Position numbers and translations under genes: made by a program
Assembly (NCBI RefSeq): GCF_029227915.1
Contig: NC_079889.1
Coordinates: forward strand, 4,528,001 to 4,588,000
Direction of reading: 5' to 3'
Source of the DNA: Hydractinia symbiolongicarpus
Lineage: Eukaryota; Cnidaria; Hydrozoa; Anthoathecata; Hydractiniidae
Length of the DNA stretch: 60,000 nt
The notes under the pieces: model-generated
Told to the model about the DNA's origin: nothing
Seen by the model: the letters and a program-made list of their open reading frames with translations, nothing else
Databases searched by the model: none
Shown here: positions 43,117-54,860 of the stretch, one piece after another
How positions within the stretch are numbered: the first letter of the stretch is position 1
Layout of the letters: each line of letters starts with the position of its first letter

Positions 43117-46100
43117 ATGAAGACTAAATCTTACAGATTTCTAATCATATTTTTTGTTTTGGTCTTGATGTTTGCCTCGTTTATTAACATCACTACATTT
43201 TTGTGGAGTATGAACAAAATGAAGCGCGAACTGTATTCGAGGAAACTTTTGGATATCTATGTAAGGAGCTTTATAACAGATGAAGTGAATCAAGAAAATT
43301 ACGAGAATAAACTTGAAAAATTAAAAGAAGAGTTACAACAACATGAGCTAGGAGACAGAAAGAAAGATGATTATGTTAAACAGGATACAGTGGACTCGCA
43401 AGAAGATTTTAAGCATGCTTATCACAACGAAGTTGCCACAAAATCACAAGATAAGTTAAAAGATTTAAAGTATGTTGCTGAAATGAAGGAAAGTGCTCGC
43501 CTTGATGCGTTAACTCCAATAGAACGACAAAAAGAAAAGGTTATAACGGTTAAACCAAGCTTAGCGTTAACTGGAAGTAATTTTCAAATCGTGGATGTCA
43601 TCAAAAAGGAGAAGTTACGTACAAACTCTATGTCTGGTAGTTTAGAAAATACACAAGCAGATAAGTTGTCGCAAATGGATACAAAAAAAGAGCTGAAAAA
43701 GGAGACAAATGTGTTGTATTCTGTCAAGCCTACCGTGTTAAATAATTCTCCAACAACAAGCCGACATCCCACAAATCACTCACCATCCCCAACTTTGTTA
43801 ACCACAAAAGAAAGCATGTTATTTTGGCGCGAAAATTTTTTACATTCATTTGATAAAGGACTATGCTCTGATTGGTGGAGCGATGTGGAGATAAAAAGAG
43901 AGACTCATTCAGTCAAATGGCATCCGTTATTTCCAGACAGACCACAGCATACTAGCATAGCAAAAAGTCTGACTGATCGAGACATTGTTTCTAAAGCTTA
44001 TGTAAGAAGACTGTACGGTTTTTTGTTTACAAACCAAACCGCCATGTTTGAATTTAAATTAAGTTCCAGGGACGGTTTAGAGTTTATATTGGTCGACACA
44101 GGAATGATGTTTCAGGATTTTACTACTGGCTACAACGTTTCTATGGGAACACCTGTTTTGTATTCCTACTTCAACGTGACGGAAATGCAAAGACAAGACA
44201 AAATCATACCTGACTATGCTTTGTTTTCCTTGGATAAACGAGTCAAATTACATACAAATCGAGTATATTTCGTGGAAGTTCTTCAGGGAGGTCTAGCATA
44301 TGGAAAAATGGACATAAAATGGCGGACTGGGAACGAGTCTTTTGAAGAAATTGACCAAAGGAATCTGCTCCAGGCTAAGTGTAATAAAATACAAAACAGA
44401 AATGGCTCAAAATCACTACTCTCTAAAATAAAAAAACCACATATCAAATACCCTCCAAAACAAAAGGAAATTAACAGAATGAAATTCCATGAAATACCAA
44501 TCTTAAATACAGAGAATATATACAAAAATTCTACTATCATTTGTGAGCCTGTTACACGAAATCATGTCAAAATCGTGTACGAATATTACGGTAAAGATTA
44601 CCTCGATCGACAAATTGTTTTTCCTAAAGAATATTTTAATTATACCGGCGGATGGCCAACCAAGCACCTGCTTTTAAACGAAACAGAGGCTATTTTAATA
44701 GCAGAGAAACTTGTAAAAGAAATTCAACATCAAATGAACAGGTAATTTATACCTAGGACGGTTTCTATGTCTAAGTTTATACTAACTCAATAGGTTTTTG
44801 TTACTTGTTCGCATGGAGATACTGTTCTATGAAGGAAACACTTTCGTCATTTAAAGAACAGTCGATGGTTAATGAGCGAGTGATTTAGCTCAAGTTTTAA
44901 TAATTTTAAAAATAAAGAAGAGTTTCTAACAGACCCATTCTTTATTGGACCTCTAAAACAGAATTTTAAAAAGATGACGAAAATTACGACTGACGAAAAA
45001 TTAAGGGTGATAAAAATACACCATTTTTTCTCAAATTTACCCTATTTGTTTTAAAATTAAAAAAAAAGACTTTTTTGCGTTTCTTTCGTTGCGTCTTTGT
45101 TATCAGCTCCAGGTACTTTCAATTTCTTTGTTTAAGATCTTTCAAAATACAGAATATCGTACACATTCAGAAGAATTTAAACCAGCAATTTATTCCCTAT
45201 TCGCAATGGAAGCAGACTCATTACTTTGTTGAACTTGATGTTCTCTCTGTCGATGATCAAAAGATATACAGAACGACACATTTTGTTCGTCATGATAAAA
45301 CACAGAACAGAATCTGCTTCATGAAGAACTATCAATGGAAGCCAAACGTGACCGTTAATATACTCACTCCAGTTAAAAACCAAGCGGTGTGGGTACATCA
45401 TTTGTTGAAGAGTCTAGAAACCATTATCATAAAAACTAACGAAAAAAACGTAAGTAAACTTTCCCATGATGCACTTTCGTAGAAATGTAATACAATGCTG
45501 CAATTTTAAACGCCGTTATTGTTGCGAAAACCGAACAAGGTCTCACTGGCGTAACTCATGGAAGGCGAAATTAAAAATCAACAATCTTGCGGTTGTTTTG
45601 TGAATTTATAAAGGTGACAGCAACCGAAAGTTGCAATAGGCTGAAAGATTAGAATCTTGATAAGTTCTTTTAAATGCACTCAAGCTTGACCTATTTATAA
45701 CCATTAAATTTTGAGATACAGCCGATCAAAGCTGAAAAATCCATTGATGGCGTTTGAAATGTTTATGTGCTTAAAAGATCACTTGCTCACGATTTCCTAT
45801 CATGTAAACTGATCTACAATATTTGCCATAAGTTGTGTCAAAGTTCTAATTCAGTATGAAAGTCCGTTCTTAAACCATCCCCCACCACCCCTTCCCCAAC
45901 ACACCCTTCATTAATGTTTCCTTGGTGATGTCAGGGTACCTCTTCGCCACTGATATACTGCAAAGGACTATAGAAAGAAACAGATTTATAAAAGTTAGTG
46001 TTGTTACATCGTTGAAGTGTTGCGCAGTTAACTGTTGTCTTGTCTACACTTTCTCAGCATTACTCTCCTTTATTTGATAAGAATATGCTTTATAAAATTC

Positions 46101-48325
46101 TATTAAAACAATAGAGAGATTCTATTAAAACAATAGAGAGATAAGAGTAATAACCAGCCTGATTAGAATTTTGATATTATTATAAAAGAATGTTGACCTC
46201 TTAACAATCTTAACAAGAACAGAACAGATTTTGCATTGCAAAATCAACATAACTTTTTTTCTACCTAGATCCGATTAATTCTGATTGACTACAATAGTAC
46301 CGATGCAAATATTCGTGACATTCTAACATCGTACCACGTACCATTTAAACTGGTGAAAGTTGAAGGGAGTTTATTCAACAAAGTGAAATCGTTGAATATT
46401 GCTCTTAGTCACGTGACCAACGATGAGATCGCTTTCGTGTTAGATTTACACTTGGAATTACCGTTGAATTTATTCGACAGAATACGTAAGGTAAGAGCTA
46501 ATTAAATTAATCAACATGAGTTACTTTAAGCCAATCAGAAATTAGATGACGTATTGAAGACCAGTAAAAGTGCAGAAATCATATAGCACCTGAGAAATAG
46601 CACCTAGTTTTATCCTCATATCAAAAAGCGCTACAGGCCCTGTGATCGAAGTTGCGAGAACTGTGGATGGAACTAACCTTCTCCGCAGTGATTTTTCTTT
46701 TCTTTTAGTATTTCAAAAGAGTGGGAAGCAAAGAAAAAAAATATTCTTTAATTTCTCTTTTTGTGACACAGCATTCTGAATCGATTAAAACATTTTTTTA
46801 CGCAGTCCAATTTAAGAGGTGATATTTTTATTCGTCATTTTAATGTCGTGTTAACTAAAATTTCGGGCACAAAAAAGGCGTAATTAGGGAGGAAATGGGG
46901 AATGGGTGATGCCATTGCTTCACTTATTAATCGATCGCATGTGTCATTTACGTGGCAAAAACATTTTAATTGTATTAGGGTAAATTCGTTCCCAGGGGCT
47001 TTCACCTTTTAGCGGCTTAGGCAACAAACCCTGGAGACGAGGATGTGAATCAGACGTAAATTGTTGTTTCATAGCTTTGCCTCGGAACGGACTGTATTGG
47101 GGAAGAAACGAAAATAAGATTTTCAACGAACTTGATTGTTTTTTTTTAAGATCTATGTTACCCCCGGAAAGCATCGGTTCCAATTGGATCCATTTTAAGG
47201 CAAAAAAATATGCAAGTAAATGTGCTTTTATACGAAATTTCCTCAGCAGTTTTTAATTCAGTTGCTAAGCATGTGTATTCCGAACACCCTTTCTAAATCT
47301 TGTATTTCAGCAAACATTTCAAGGCTTTGCTGGTTTTTCTCCCACCTTGTTGAAATTTTTCCCTGGACAGCATGAACAATACACGGAGTTCAACCAATCA
47401 CCACCTCTCTGGGTTGATGACGGCTTTGGTATGATGGCTTTGTATAAATCAGACTGGGACGTAATAGGAGGTAGGTATCTTCAAACCTCGAACCCAGTTC
47501 GTATCGCCGTTCCAATGCGAGAAAATATACCAGATGCCTTGAAAAGGAGGTCGTGTTTAATCTTCTTTTGAAAACTAGGAACTATATAAATTTGAATAAA
47601 AATAATGTGAACGATTATGACCCTAAAAACATTTACGTTAAGGGTAGACATTTGGATAAAAAATCTCTAGTGATCTCTAGTTACTTCATCCAAATTTTTA
47701 CGTTTGAGAAGAAAAAGAAATTGCACATGTAGATACGAGTTCTAGCTACAAAAATACTCACAGTGGGGAAATGATGAGCATCTTAAAAAACCTTTGGCCT
47801 TATAGGTGTTAAATGACTGAAGTTACTTGAATATCTTGCGGTTTTTGATTTGATGTTTATCGAAGGGAGGGAGAGGGGGTAAAATTATAATAGGGGTTAT
47901 ACATGAATGAGTTAATCACTTAAATTTTCGTAACGTTAGTTATTTTTTTTAAAAAAAACAATAACCTAATTAGGAATCCTTACACAATTTCATATTTTCC
48001 CACATCTTCTACGTTGTTTGAATTCCCTAACTATTAGAATGAAAGCAGTCATCAAGTAGGAGCTGTGACGGTCACTTTATAGCAGCTAGTTCTTCTTATA
48101 GTGGCAACAAAAAAATGTAGTAAAGATTTTATTTCAACTTGTAAACATGCAACTTTCTGTGTAGGTATGAACGAAGAAAAGTTTGGTACATCATGGGGAG
48201 GTGAAGATTGGGAGTGTGTCGATCGACTAGTGAAGAATGGGTATTACTTGTTTCACAACCGATTGCCTCGTTTTTACCACATCTTTCACCATAACCATGC
48301 CACATGGGATGGAAAACACATATAG
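43117..48325 (+). CDS. B4GALNT3/4-like: PA14-containing beta-1,4-N-acetylgalactosaminyltransferase (B4GALNT3/4-like)
   Basis: Exons 43117-44741, 45137-45449, 46269-46490, 47311-47470 and 48165-48325 join in frame at GT-AG sites to give 826 aa; human B4GALNT3/4 are about 1000 aa. The first in-frame ATG is at 43117. A type II signal anchor spans about residues 8-30 (FLIIFFVLVLMFASFINITT). A charged, Lys/Glu-rich stem runs to about 230 and a PA14-like domain covers about 235-410 (VRRLYGFLFTNQTAMFEFKL, ending VEVLQGGLAYGKMDIKW). The glycosyltransferase domain lies in exons 2-5: ILTPVKNQ, RLILIDYN, then VLDLHLELP in place of the usual DxD-type metal site, FYxSD-like LYKSDWDVIGG, and WGGEDWE. By family it transfers GalNAc to terminal GlcNAc in the Golgi to make LacdiNAc. 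AATAAA lies at 48385-48390. A fold-back repeat sits in intron 3. Confidence 0.9.
46101..46143. repeat. Tandem 22-bp duplication in an intron
   Basis: TCTATTAAAACAATAGAGAG is repeated twice in tandem in the transferase intron 2. Confidence 0.7.
46984..47043. repeat. Fold-back repeat in GalNAc-transferase intron 3
   Basis: TTCGTTCCCAGGGGCTTT and AAACCCTGGAGACGAGG are inverted around about 25 bases. Confidence 0.55.
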
Positions 48326-48403
48326 AAGAACATTCGAGTTTTATCGCTGCGAGTGAGCTCCGGAAAATTAAAATTTAAGTGGAAAATAAATTATTTTTTT
48401 ACA

Positions 48404-48461
48404 AATTCGTTCCAAGGATTTCTTGTTGTTGCGTTGAACAAGGCGCTGAGGACGAGATGAA
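48404..48461. repeat. Fold-back repeat just downstream of the transferase
   Basis: TTCGTTCCAAGGATTTCTTG and CAAGGCGCTGAGGACGAGA are inverted. It begins about 14 bases after the poly(A) signal. Confidence 0.5.
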
Positions 48462-49490
48462 AAAAACAAAGTCTATTTATTTGATAATTTATTTATTTAT
48501 TTTATCTAAGACAAAGATAAAACAGTTCTGTTCTGAAACATAGAAGAACGGCTTTAGAATTTATCATTAGAGACCACTAGTTAAATTTCCTTCGTTCTTT
48601 TGTGTGTTTATATCATATCAATTTCGTTTCCAGGGTCTATCTACGCTTATCACATTTTGTCCTCACGTTAGCATATCCTAGGTGTGAAAGACCTTGGGTA
48701 TAAGGTTCGGTTCTTGTAGAAACGAAATAACCTAAAAAATAATTACAAAAAAAAACAACTCACAAAACAATCCTTGTGATATTCTCACTGCAAATTAAAA
48801 TAAATAAAAGCATTTTTATGCAAAAATTTTTTGATGTCGTTTAAATCTAATTCTTCTTATCACAATGAAATTATTCAAAAAACCTTTCCTTTTTTTACCT
48901 CACAAGAGTAACCTTGCTCCCAGGAGTTCCTGCCTTTTTGACCTTGAAGCCGGGGACAAAGAAACTGTCAAGCAAACGCCAGCGGCTTTGACATCAGGAA
49001 ACAAATCCTGCAAACAACGATGTTCAAAAGTGAAAAAATAAAAATATGGTTGTTGTTAATATGGACAAACCAAGTTTCGAATAGTGGTCAGAGCAAAATT
49101 GCAATACATGCACATTTTGTACCGAGTATTCGCATAGTAACTCTTCAGTTAACTCGCTAATCAACTCGCCAGTTAACTCGCCAGTTGTGGACAACAGTAA
49201 AGTAGTATTAATAGTTAGCTTTATCATTATTACATAACTTTTGAAATAAAGAAATTTTATCATGTATCAAAGAAATCATTGTCTTCTTATAAAATATCTT
49301 TTTGTTTTTATCTTTTAATATTACAAGTTCGTGCTTTTCACCATGCCTTTTCGCTTCCCAAAGCTTGTAGCAGATGCACTAATGGTGATTTACTAATGTG
49401 AAAAAAATGAAAATAAAATATATTATCGCTGTTTTGGGTTTCTCTCTCTGCTTCCTTTACGCTAAACGTTAATAGTGTGAATTTATATAA
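48460..49490. other. Intergenic stretch
   Basis: A further degenerate fold-back repeat lies at 48907-48962, and a small 12-bp tandem (AACTCGCCAGTT units) at about 49150-49190. No gene is seen. Confidence 0.5.
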
Positions 49491-49496
49491 CACCAA

Positions 49497-50052
49497 ATGG
49501 CGTTGGACGTTTGTTCAAGAATTGACAGTGAGTATTTTAAAAAAACGACAATAACCGATATTATAAATAAGACTGGCGAGAAATTAGGTACGGTTTACAG
49601 AGAGGCACGCATTTCATTTTTTACTTATTTATCCTGTCCCCGTGTTTCAAAGAAGATATTTTAAATGCAGCTTGATAATAAGAGACAGCGCATGCATTAC
49701 AGGATCGTGAAAAACAATTAGCCAAGTGTTTAGAAGAGAAACTGGGAATGAGTTCACTTATATCATTTTGTGTTAAATCGTCAACTTCGAGGGACTGTTG
49801 TTTATTTTTGTATATTTGACGGCGAGATGTCAATAAGTATAGCACAGTAATAATCTATCCACAATAAATTTGTTGATTTTACGAAATTTATATAAAAAGT
49901 GCTCAAAAGGTAAGAACAATTTCAGACTTAACAATGAAAAAATAAGAACACGTCGGGCTGAAGCAAATTTATGGTTCTTATCAAATAAAGATTATTATCT
50001 AAGACATTGGAAACAAGTTCCTAGTCCACGTTTTATGCAGAAACACGAGTAA
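49497..50052 (+). CDS. Possible small split gene, unrecognised
   Basis: An ATG in a good context (CCAAATGGCG, 49497) opens MALDVCSRIDSEYFKKTTIT and reaches a donor (AATTAG|GTACGG, 49588). A later open segment ending TAA at 50052 encodes a charged, Trp/Arg-rich tail (RTRRAEANLWFLSNKDYYLR). A middle segment led by GAGACAG (from 49689) reads ALQDREKQLAKCLEEKLG. Joining all three needs a 38-bp intron, which is unusually short, so the model is uncertain. No family is recognised. The combined product would be a small charged helical protein. Confidence 0.25.
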
Positions 50053-50270
50053 TCTTATAAAACCGTAAAAAAGGTATGTATTTCCACTTTTTCTTTACTT
50101 TCATATAAAAGAATGAAAACTAACTGCGTACAATCTTACAAGATAGCAAACAAAGGTCTTCTAATGACTGCATGTCACGCTCCTCGTGTAATGCTCATAT
50201 GGTCTTCACAACTGCGAATATTTATCAGTCTTGCAAATAAACTAGCAGCAACCAATTACACCGACACGTC

Positions 50271-50585
50271 TTATTTGACGGCTATAACGTCGGGCTCGTT
50301 TGTCGGGATTACTTCATAGTTGTCGTGTAATTTATTGTATATGTCTTTTTTAAGTTTGCTTAACGATTTTTCATCTTCTTCTTTTTCGCTATCAGGTTTA
50401 TTAATTGTTTGATGACTAACTTGGTCAGTATTTTGTGTTGCCTGTTTATCATTCTGGTCCTTATTTTGTTTGATATTGTTTGTTGAGCTTGCCTTTTCAT
50501 TATAAGCTGTAGTCGTAGAATGTTCTCCTTCCGTAACTCCATCTGCCATTTTGGCGTATTTTCCACGACCTAATTCGTTTCCCAT
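50271..50585 (-). CDS. Hypothetical 104-aa hydrophilic protein with N-terminal Gly-2
   Basis: The minus-strand ATG at 50585 sits in a strong context (GCCATGGGA). The frame is open further upstream, but a T-rich acceptor ending TTCTTTAG at about 50661 suggests the 5' UTR is spliced. The product starts MGNELGRGKYAKMADG. Gly-2 allows N-myristoylation, though position 6 is not the preferred Ser/Thr. It continues as an Asn/Gln/Lys/Asp/Thr-rich disordered chain with a charged helix (EKEEDEKSLSKLKKDIYNKL) near the C-terminus. No domain is recognised. Confidence 0.4.
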   Translation of the reverse strand: MGNELGRGKYAKMADGVTEGEHSTTTAYNEKASSTNNIKQNKDQNDKQATQNTDQVSHQTINKPDSEKEEDEKSLSKLKKDIYNKLHDNYEVIPTNEPDVIAVK

Positions 50586-50669
50586 GGCAACTATTTTGTA
50601 ATTTTTAGAGTTATTAGTCAATTGTGTATTTTTTAGTACTAAACTATGTGGCTGTTTAATCTAAAGAAG

Positions 50670-51830
50670 AAAACACGAATACAATAAAAGGTTAGTAATT
50701 GGCTTAGTAGATAATCAAAAACATTTTTCACCTGTCTTATCTAGAGAAAAAAAAAGTATTTTAATGCAATGTAATAGAACATTCAAAATCATTGTTTTTT
50801 CTGCGTAGGCAGAAACGTGAAATCGGAAAACAAGGGAAGATATTAAAATAAAAGCGATTAATACGTAGGAAGCAACCTTGTATCTAGGGCTTTATCGTTT
50901 TTTTTTTTAGTTAGCCACAAAAAGGGGCTAAGTTTGAAGACGATGTTTGCAGTAAATAAGATCAAATATAAACCTAATACGCAAGAACATATTTAGTCAC
51001 GCGAAAAATTCAGGAATATTTTGATAAATTTTTCATTCGTGCTATTTGGCTGGTAAATATTTTAACAGTACATCGTTCCCAGAGCCTGTCATTATTTTTT
51101 TATGTTTGAACGGAACTTGAGCAGTTTGAGGTGGATGTGAGAAAATAAAACTAAAAACACTAAAACAAACAAACAAACAAACAGAGTATCAATACTACAA
51201 TAGCTAAAGTTAATATCACAAAATGCTCTTGGCAGTTTTGCGTTCTTAAAACATCTATTAGTTTAAGAGCTGAAAACTCTCTTTCAAAGCAGCCTTCCCT
51301 ATTTCACATACTTGTAATCACTTAATACCATCTTCAAGTCTTTGTGGTCTACGTTATTTCTTTGTCTATCAACTTTATCCCCAAGGGTATCTGACATATC
51401 AAAGGGAGAAAGATATAAAAAGGACTGGAAAGATCTTTCAATGTATTGAAGAAATATGATTTTTCAAGTAAGACAACCTCGTTTCCAGCGTTCTTCTGCA
51501 AAATGGACTTTGCGCTCCCTATGTAAACACATTTGAAATTGACATGAAGACGAATAAACATATGAAAAAAAAGACATGAAGGAGAATATATCAACAAGGA
51601 GAATATATCAACAAGGAATCTTGACACCCTTAATATATATTTTTTTCTGTAAGTTTCTCTCTCTAAACTCACTTAATGTTAGCTCTTACGCATCTGGCTT
51701 TTGGGAATATGTTGTTAACAGAGCAATTAAAATTTTAAAAATGAATTTAAGTATCTCATTTAGAAGTTTAGCAATGTATAAAATATATGCGAGATAAAAA
51801 GTATAATGTAAAAAAACACAACTTCCGTGC
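50670..51830. other. Gene-poor stretch
   Basis: It contains half fold-back repeats (about 50873, 51070 and 51476), an (AAAC)n run at 51163-51183 and a two-copy 18-bp tandem (GGAGAATATATCAACAA, about 51581-51617). The minus-strand ORF 51349-51672 spans a fold-back repeat and is discounted. Confidence 0.5.
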
Positions 51831-51838
51831 ATAGCATT

Positions 51839-52086
51839 TAGTACTATAAATACCATATATACTATACGTAACATACGTACTGTATGTACTATAGGTTCTA
51901 TGTGTACTATACGTACTGTATGTCCTATACGTCCCATATGTAGTATACGAATCCAGACGTACGATACGTACCATATGTGCTATATGTTATGTATATACTG
52001 TACGTACCACAGGTGCTATACGTACAATATGTACTATACGCACTATATGTCAAATACATACGTAATATACATACTATACGTAATCT
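51839..52086. repeat. 9-bp minisatellite of GTACTATAY units
   Basis: Roughly 27 degenerate copies of a nine-base unit such as GTACTATAC or GTACTGTAT run for 248 bases. The period keeps frames open on both strands, giving artificial Tyr/Thr/Ile-rich ORFs. The array is self-complementary (GTAC cores) and can fold extensively. Confidence 0.8.
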
Positions 52087-52245
52087 TATTACTCTGTCTA
52101 CTTTGACATCAATTTTCTCCATAAACTTTTTACAAACATGTTCCTTTGAATTAACCAATGCTTTTTAATAACATTAACATAAAACTTTTTCAAAAAACAA
52201 AACTGTGCGTCAGTTAGACATTTTACACACAATATTAAATTCAGT

Positions 52246-52255
52246 TGCGCATGCG
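52246..52255. promoter_or_regulatory. NRF1-type palindrome
   Basis: TGCGCATGCG matches the core of the NRF1 site (GCGCATGCGC), a common element in CpG promoters of animal housekeeping genes. An ATG starts eight bases later. Chance is possible, but such a string is rare in this AT-rich window. Confidence 0.35.
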
Positions 52256-52262
52256 TTTTAAG

Positions 52263-52379
52263 ATGTTTGTGAAAAAGATTAAGAGTGATTCAAGTGACGG
52301 TGAAGAAGCAAATATTAGAAAGCAACGTCGTCTCCATGTTAGCAAAAATTTCAAAAATACTAATCTAAAAATATGCTAA
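52263..52379 (+). CDS. Possible first exon or 38-aa ORF downstream of an NRF1-type site
   Basis: The frame begins MFVKKIKSDSSDGEEANIRK and is basic/acidic, resembling the N-terminus of a nuclear protein. It runs to TAA after 38 codons. GTTAGC after codon 25 is a weak donor. No downstream exon could be matched. It ends about 30 bases before a large palindrome. Confidence 0.22.
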   Translation: MFVKKIKSDSSDGEEANIRKQRRLHVSKNFKNTNLKIC

Positions 52380-52407
52380 ATATGATGAACCCACCAAGGT
52401 ACTATTC

Positions 52408-52477
52408 ATTCTCGTCCCCAGAGCTCTTTGAGATTAAAACCTCGAGGTTTATCTCGAAGAGCTCTGGGGTCGAGAAT
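52408..52477. repeat. Near-perfect 70-bp palindrome of the fold-back family
   Basis: Arms of about 34 bases (left starts ATTCTCGTCCCCAGAGCTCT, right ends AGAGCTCTGGGGTCGAGAAT) meet at CCTCGAGG with only a few mismatches. It is the most complete member of the family and probably recent. Confidence 0.8.
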
Positions 52478-52479
52478 GT

Positions 52480-54850
52480 AGACTACCCTCAATGTATACA
52501 TCATGCCATGGATAAATACATTAATGACTATGATTCAATGTATTGTTTTTATACTCAGCTATTTTAATGTTACAGTTCTCTATTGTAGATAGCTTAAAGT
52601 GACGAGGCATCATGATGGGCGAAGCATCCAAGAAACGAAGTTGCCCCATGTTCTAGTGTTTTTCACATCTTCACCTTGGATGACAATTTTAGTTTATAGA
52701 AATGTTCTTTTGACAAACAAGCTGAAAACGATAGAGAAGCGCAGTTCTGGTAAAGGAATAGGATCTTGGTACAAAGTTGCTTTTTTTCGTATTTCATTTA
52801 AAAAGTTTTATATAACATCCCCAACCTCGTCACCAGGATATCTAATAACATCCTGAAGAGCAAGCGCTAAAACGAGAAGTAACGCTAAGAAATTAACTTT
52901 GAAATTACAAATAGCATATAACAAGTGTGAAAACTCTGGGCCAGTTGTAAATTTTGGTAAAAAAGTAGACTCAACTAAGTCGTTAAATTATACTAGGTCG
53001 TTAAATTATACTAGTAAATGAAAGACTTTCTCAGTTAAAACAGAGTTCACATATATAATCAAAACAAAGTCGACATATACACTAAAAACAAAGTTAACAT
53101 GCACATAAGTACAATAAACATAAACGGAAAACTTAATCCGGTTAGTTGAAGTAAAGCGTATCTCTGAAGATGTTTTTTCGCGTGCGCGTTTCTCTGTGTG
53201 TTTATATACCTTCTTATATTTCACTTCAAGTGTTTACATAACCTGATATGTACAAGATAAAGTAAGCAATTTATACATAAACAAACCCAAGGGATTATTT
53301 TCATGATAATTTTACAAACATGAGAATTCTAAACATTTCAAAAATCCTCTCGCTTTAATTAAGCATTTTAAAAAGCTCTTCTTTTCATTGCTCTCACACT
53401 TGCTTTAACTGCGATTTCTTCTAAGTTAAATATTTTATGCGTAATTTTTTTTGCATATAAAAACCTCCCTTGGTTCATAATTAATTTCCTTTATAATATG
53501 CAAGTGAACAAATAAAAAAGAATTTCTTGAGTTTAAAAGTAATATATCAAAAGAACGTTATGAATATTTTTATGTCATACTCTCGCCTTCACAGTGTTTT
53601 TATTTTTGTAAAGAATGTTATGAAAAGAGAGCACATGGCCGTATTTGATTTCTCCCGGCCTTGTTTCAAGTGTTATTTACAGTTTTCTTTCCTACGTTTC
53701 AATTTTGTCTTCCTTCTTTACCACAAACATATTACCATGTTTTCTTCATAATATCGAGAAAGCACCCAAGATGAAGTTCATTGCAACCATACATATATAC
53801 ATACATAAAGCAGCTGCCATCTTTAAAAAAGGTGACGGATAAAATATTAAACAATCTATTGGTTATTTATAAAAAATGACGACATAATCTTGTAACCATA
53901 GTGATAACAGTTTTTTTGTTTTACGAACTAGAGAAGTAACTTAAAATTTTCTAAATAATTGAAAAGAAATTATTTTATCAAAAAAACGATTAAATAACTA
54001 TTTTGATTTTTGATTTTCGCTTTCAACCTCTTCCCAGCTCGTGAGGATTTTTATGTCCGTACTGGGATGAATATCTTTTATTTAGGATTTATTAAATAAT
54101 ATCGATGAAAAAACGAAGAGGAATGGGTCCGAGGTGTGTGATGTTTTAAACACAAACAAAAAACAACATTTTTAAATTGCTTTTGCTCCTATATAGTTAG
54201 CAAGAAAAGGGTCTGGAAACGGGGTTGACTCTAGACACTGTAAGTTACGTAAATGCTTGAATGCCAAACCAGTAAAAAAATTTCATTTTCAGTGAATTCG
54301 TGTAAAATCCACAATTATTTTGCAAGGGAAACATTTTTTAAGACCAATTTGACCTACTGTGTTAAGCAAGAATGCTTTTCAACTTACCGTTTTAAAGTTA
54401 TGGAAAACACAATGACCCACATTCAGTCAGTCAATCGGAACTGAGATCTGTAGCTTGGTTACAATGAGATGTCACTCGTACCTGATGGATAAACGTTTTG
54501 GACACAAAAATCACGCTCGATCATCCGTATAGTCTCTTGCTTGCTATTTCACTTGGATGCTTATTTTAGCATAGACGCGTACCTTTTTGCCCTTAACTAA
54601 AATAAGCTATGGTATGATGGGATGACATGCCGAAAATGGAGTCATGGCAAGGAGCACGAAAATGATTATTCTTTAGCATAAATACGTGCGTGGTGTGAGC
54701 AAGGATTTTCTTAAGAATTGTTTTCGAAATTATTTAACGACAGCGACAACTTTAAAATGTCAACTATAACTTGAATAAATTGACATAAATTGACCACATG
54801 CTTTTATTGAAAGACGATTAAAACTTGAATAAAATAAATGTGCATTGTTT
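52480..54850. other. Gene-poor stretch
   Basis: It holds a fold-back end (52821-52855), a two-copy 19-bp tandem (about 52978-53014), short diverged repeats at 53040-53115 and a degenerate fold-back at 54026-54068. ORFs here are short and unrecognised. Confidence 0.5.
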
Positions 54851-54860
54851 GCTGTCTTAA

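Noticed and set aside
49906-49921. GTAAG...CAG inside the small ORF read as an intron
   Set aside because: Sixteen bases is too short for a spliceosomal intron; the frame is open through it.
51686-52168. Tyr/Thr-rich ORFs on both strands
   Set aside because: They are by-products of the 9-bp minisatellite.
52599-52856. 85-aa plus-strand ORF
   Set aside because: It ends inside a fold-back repeat arm and has no homology-like features.
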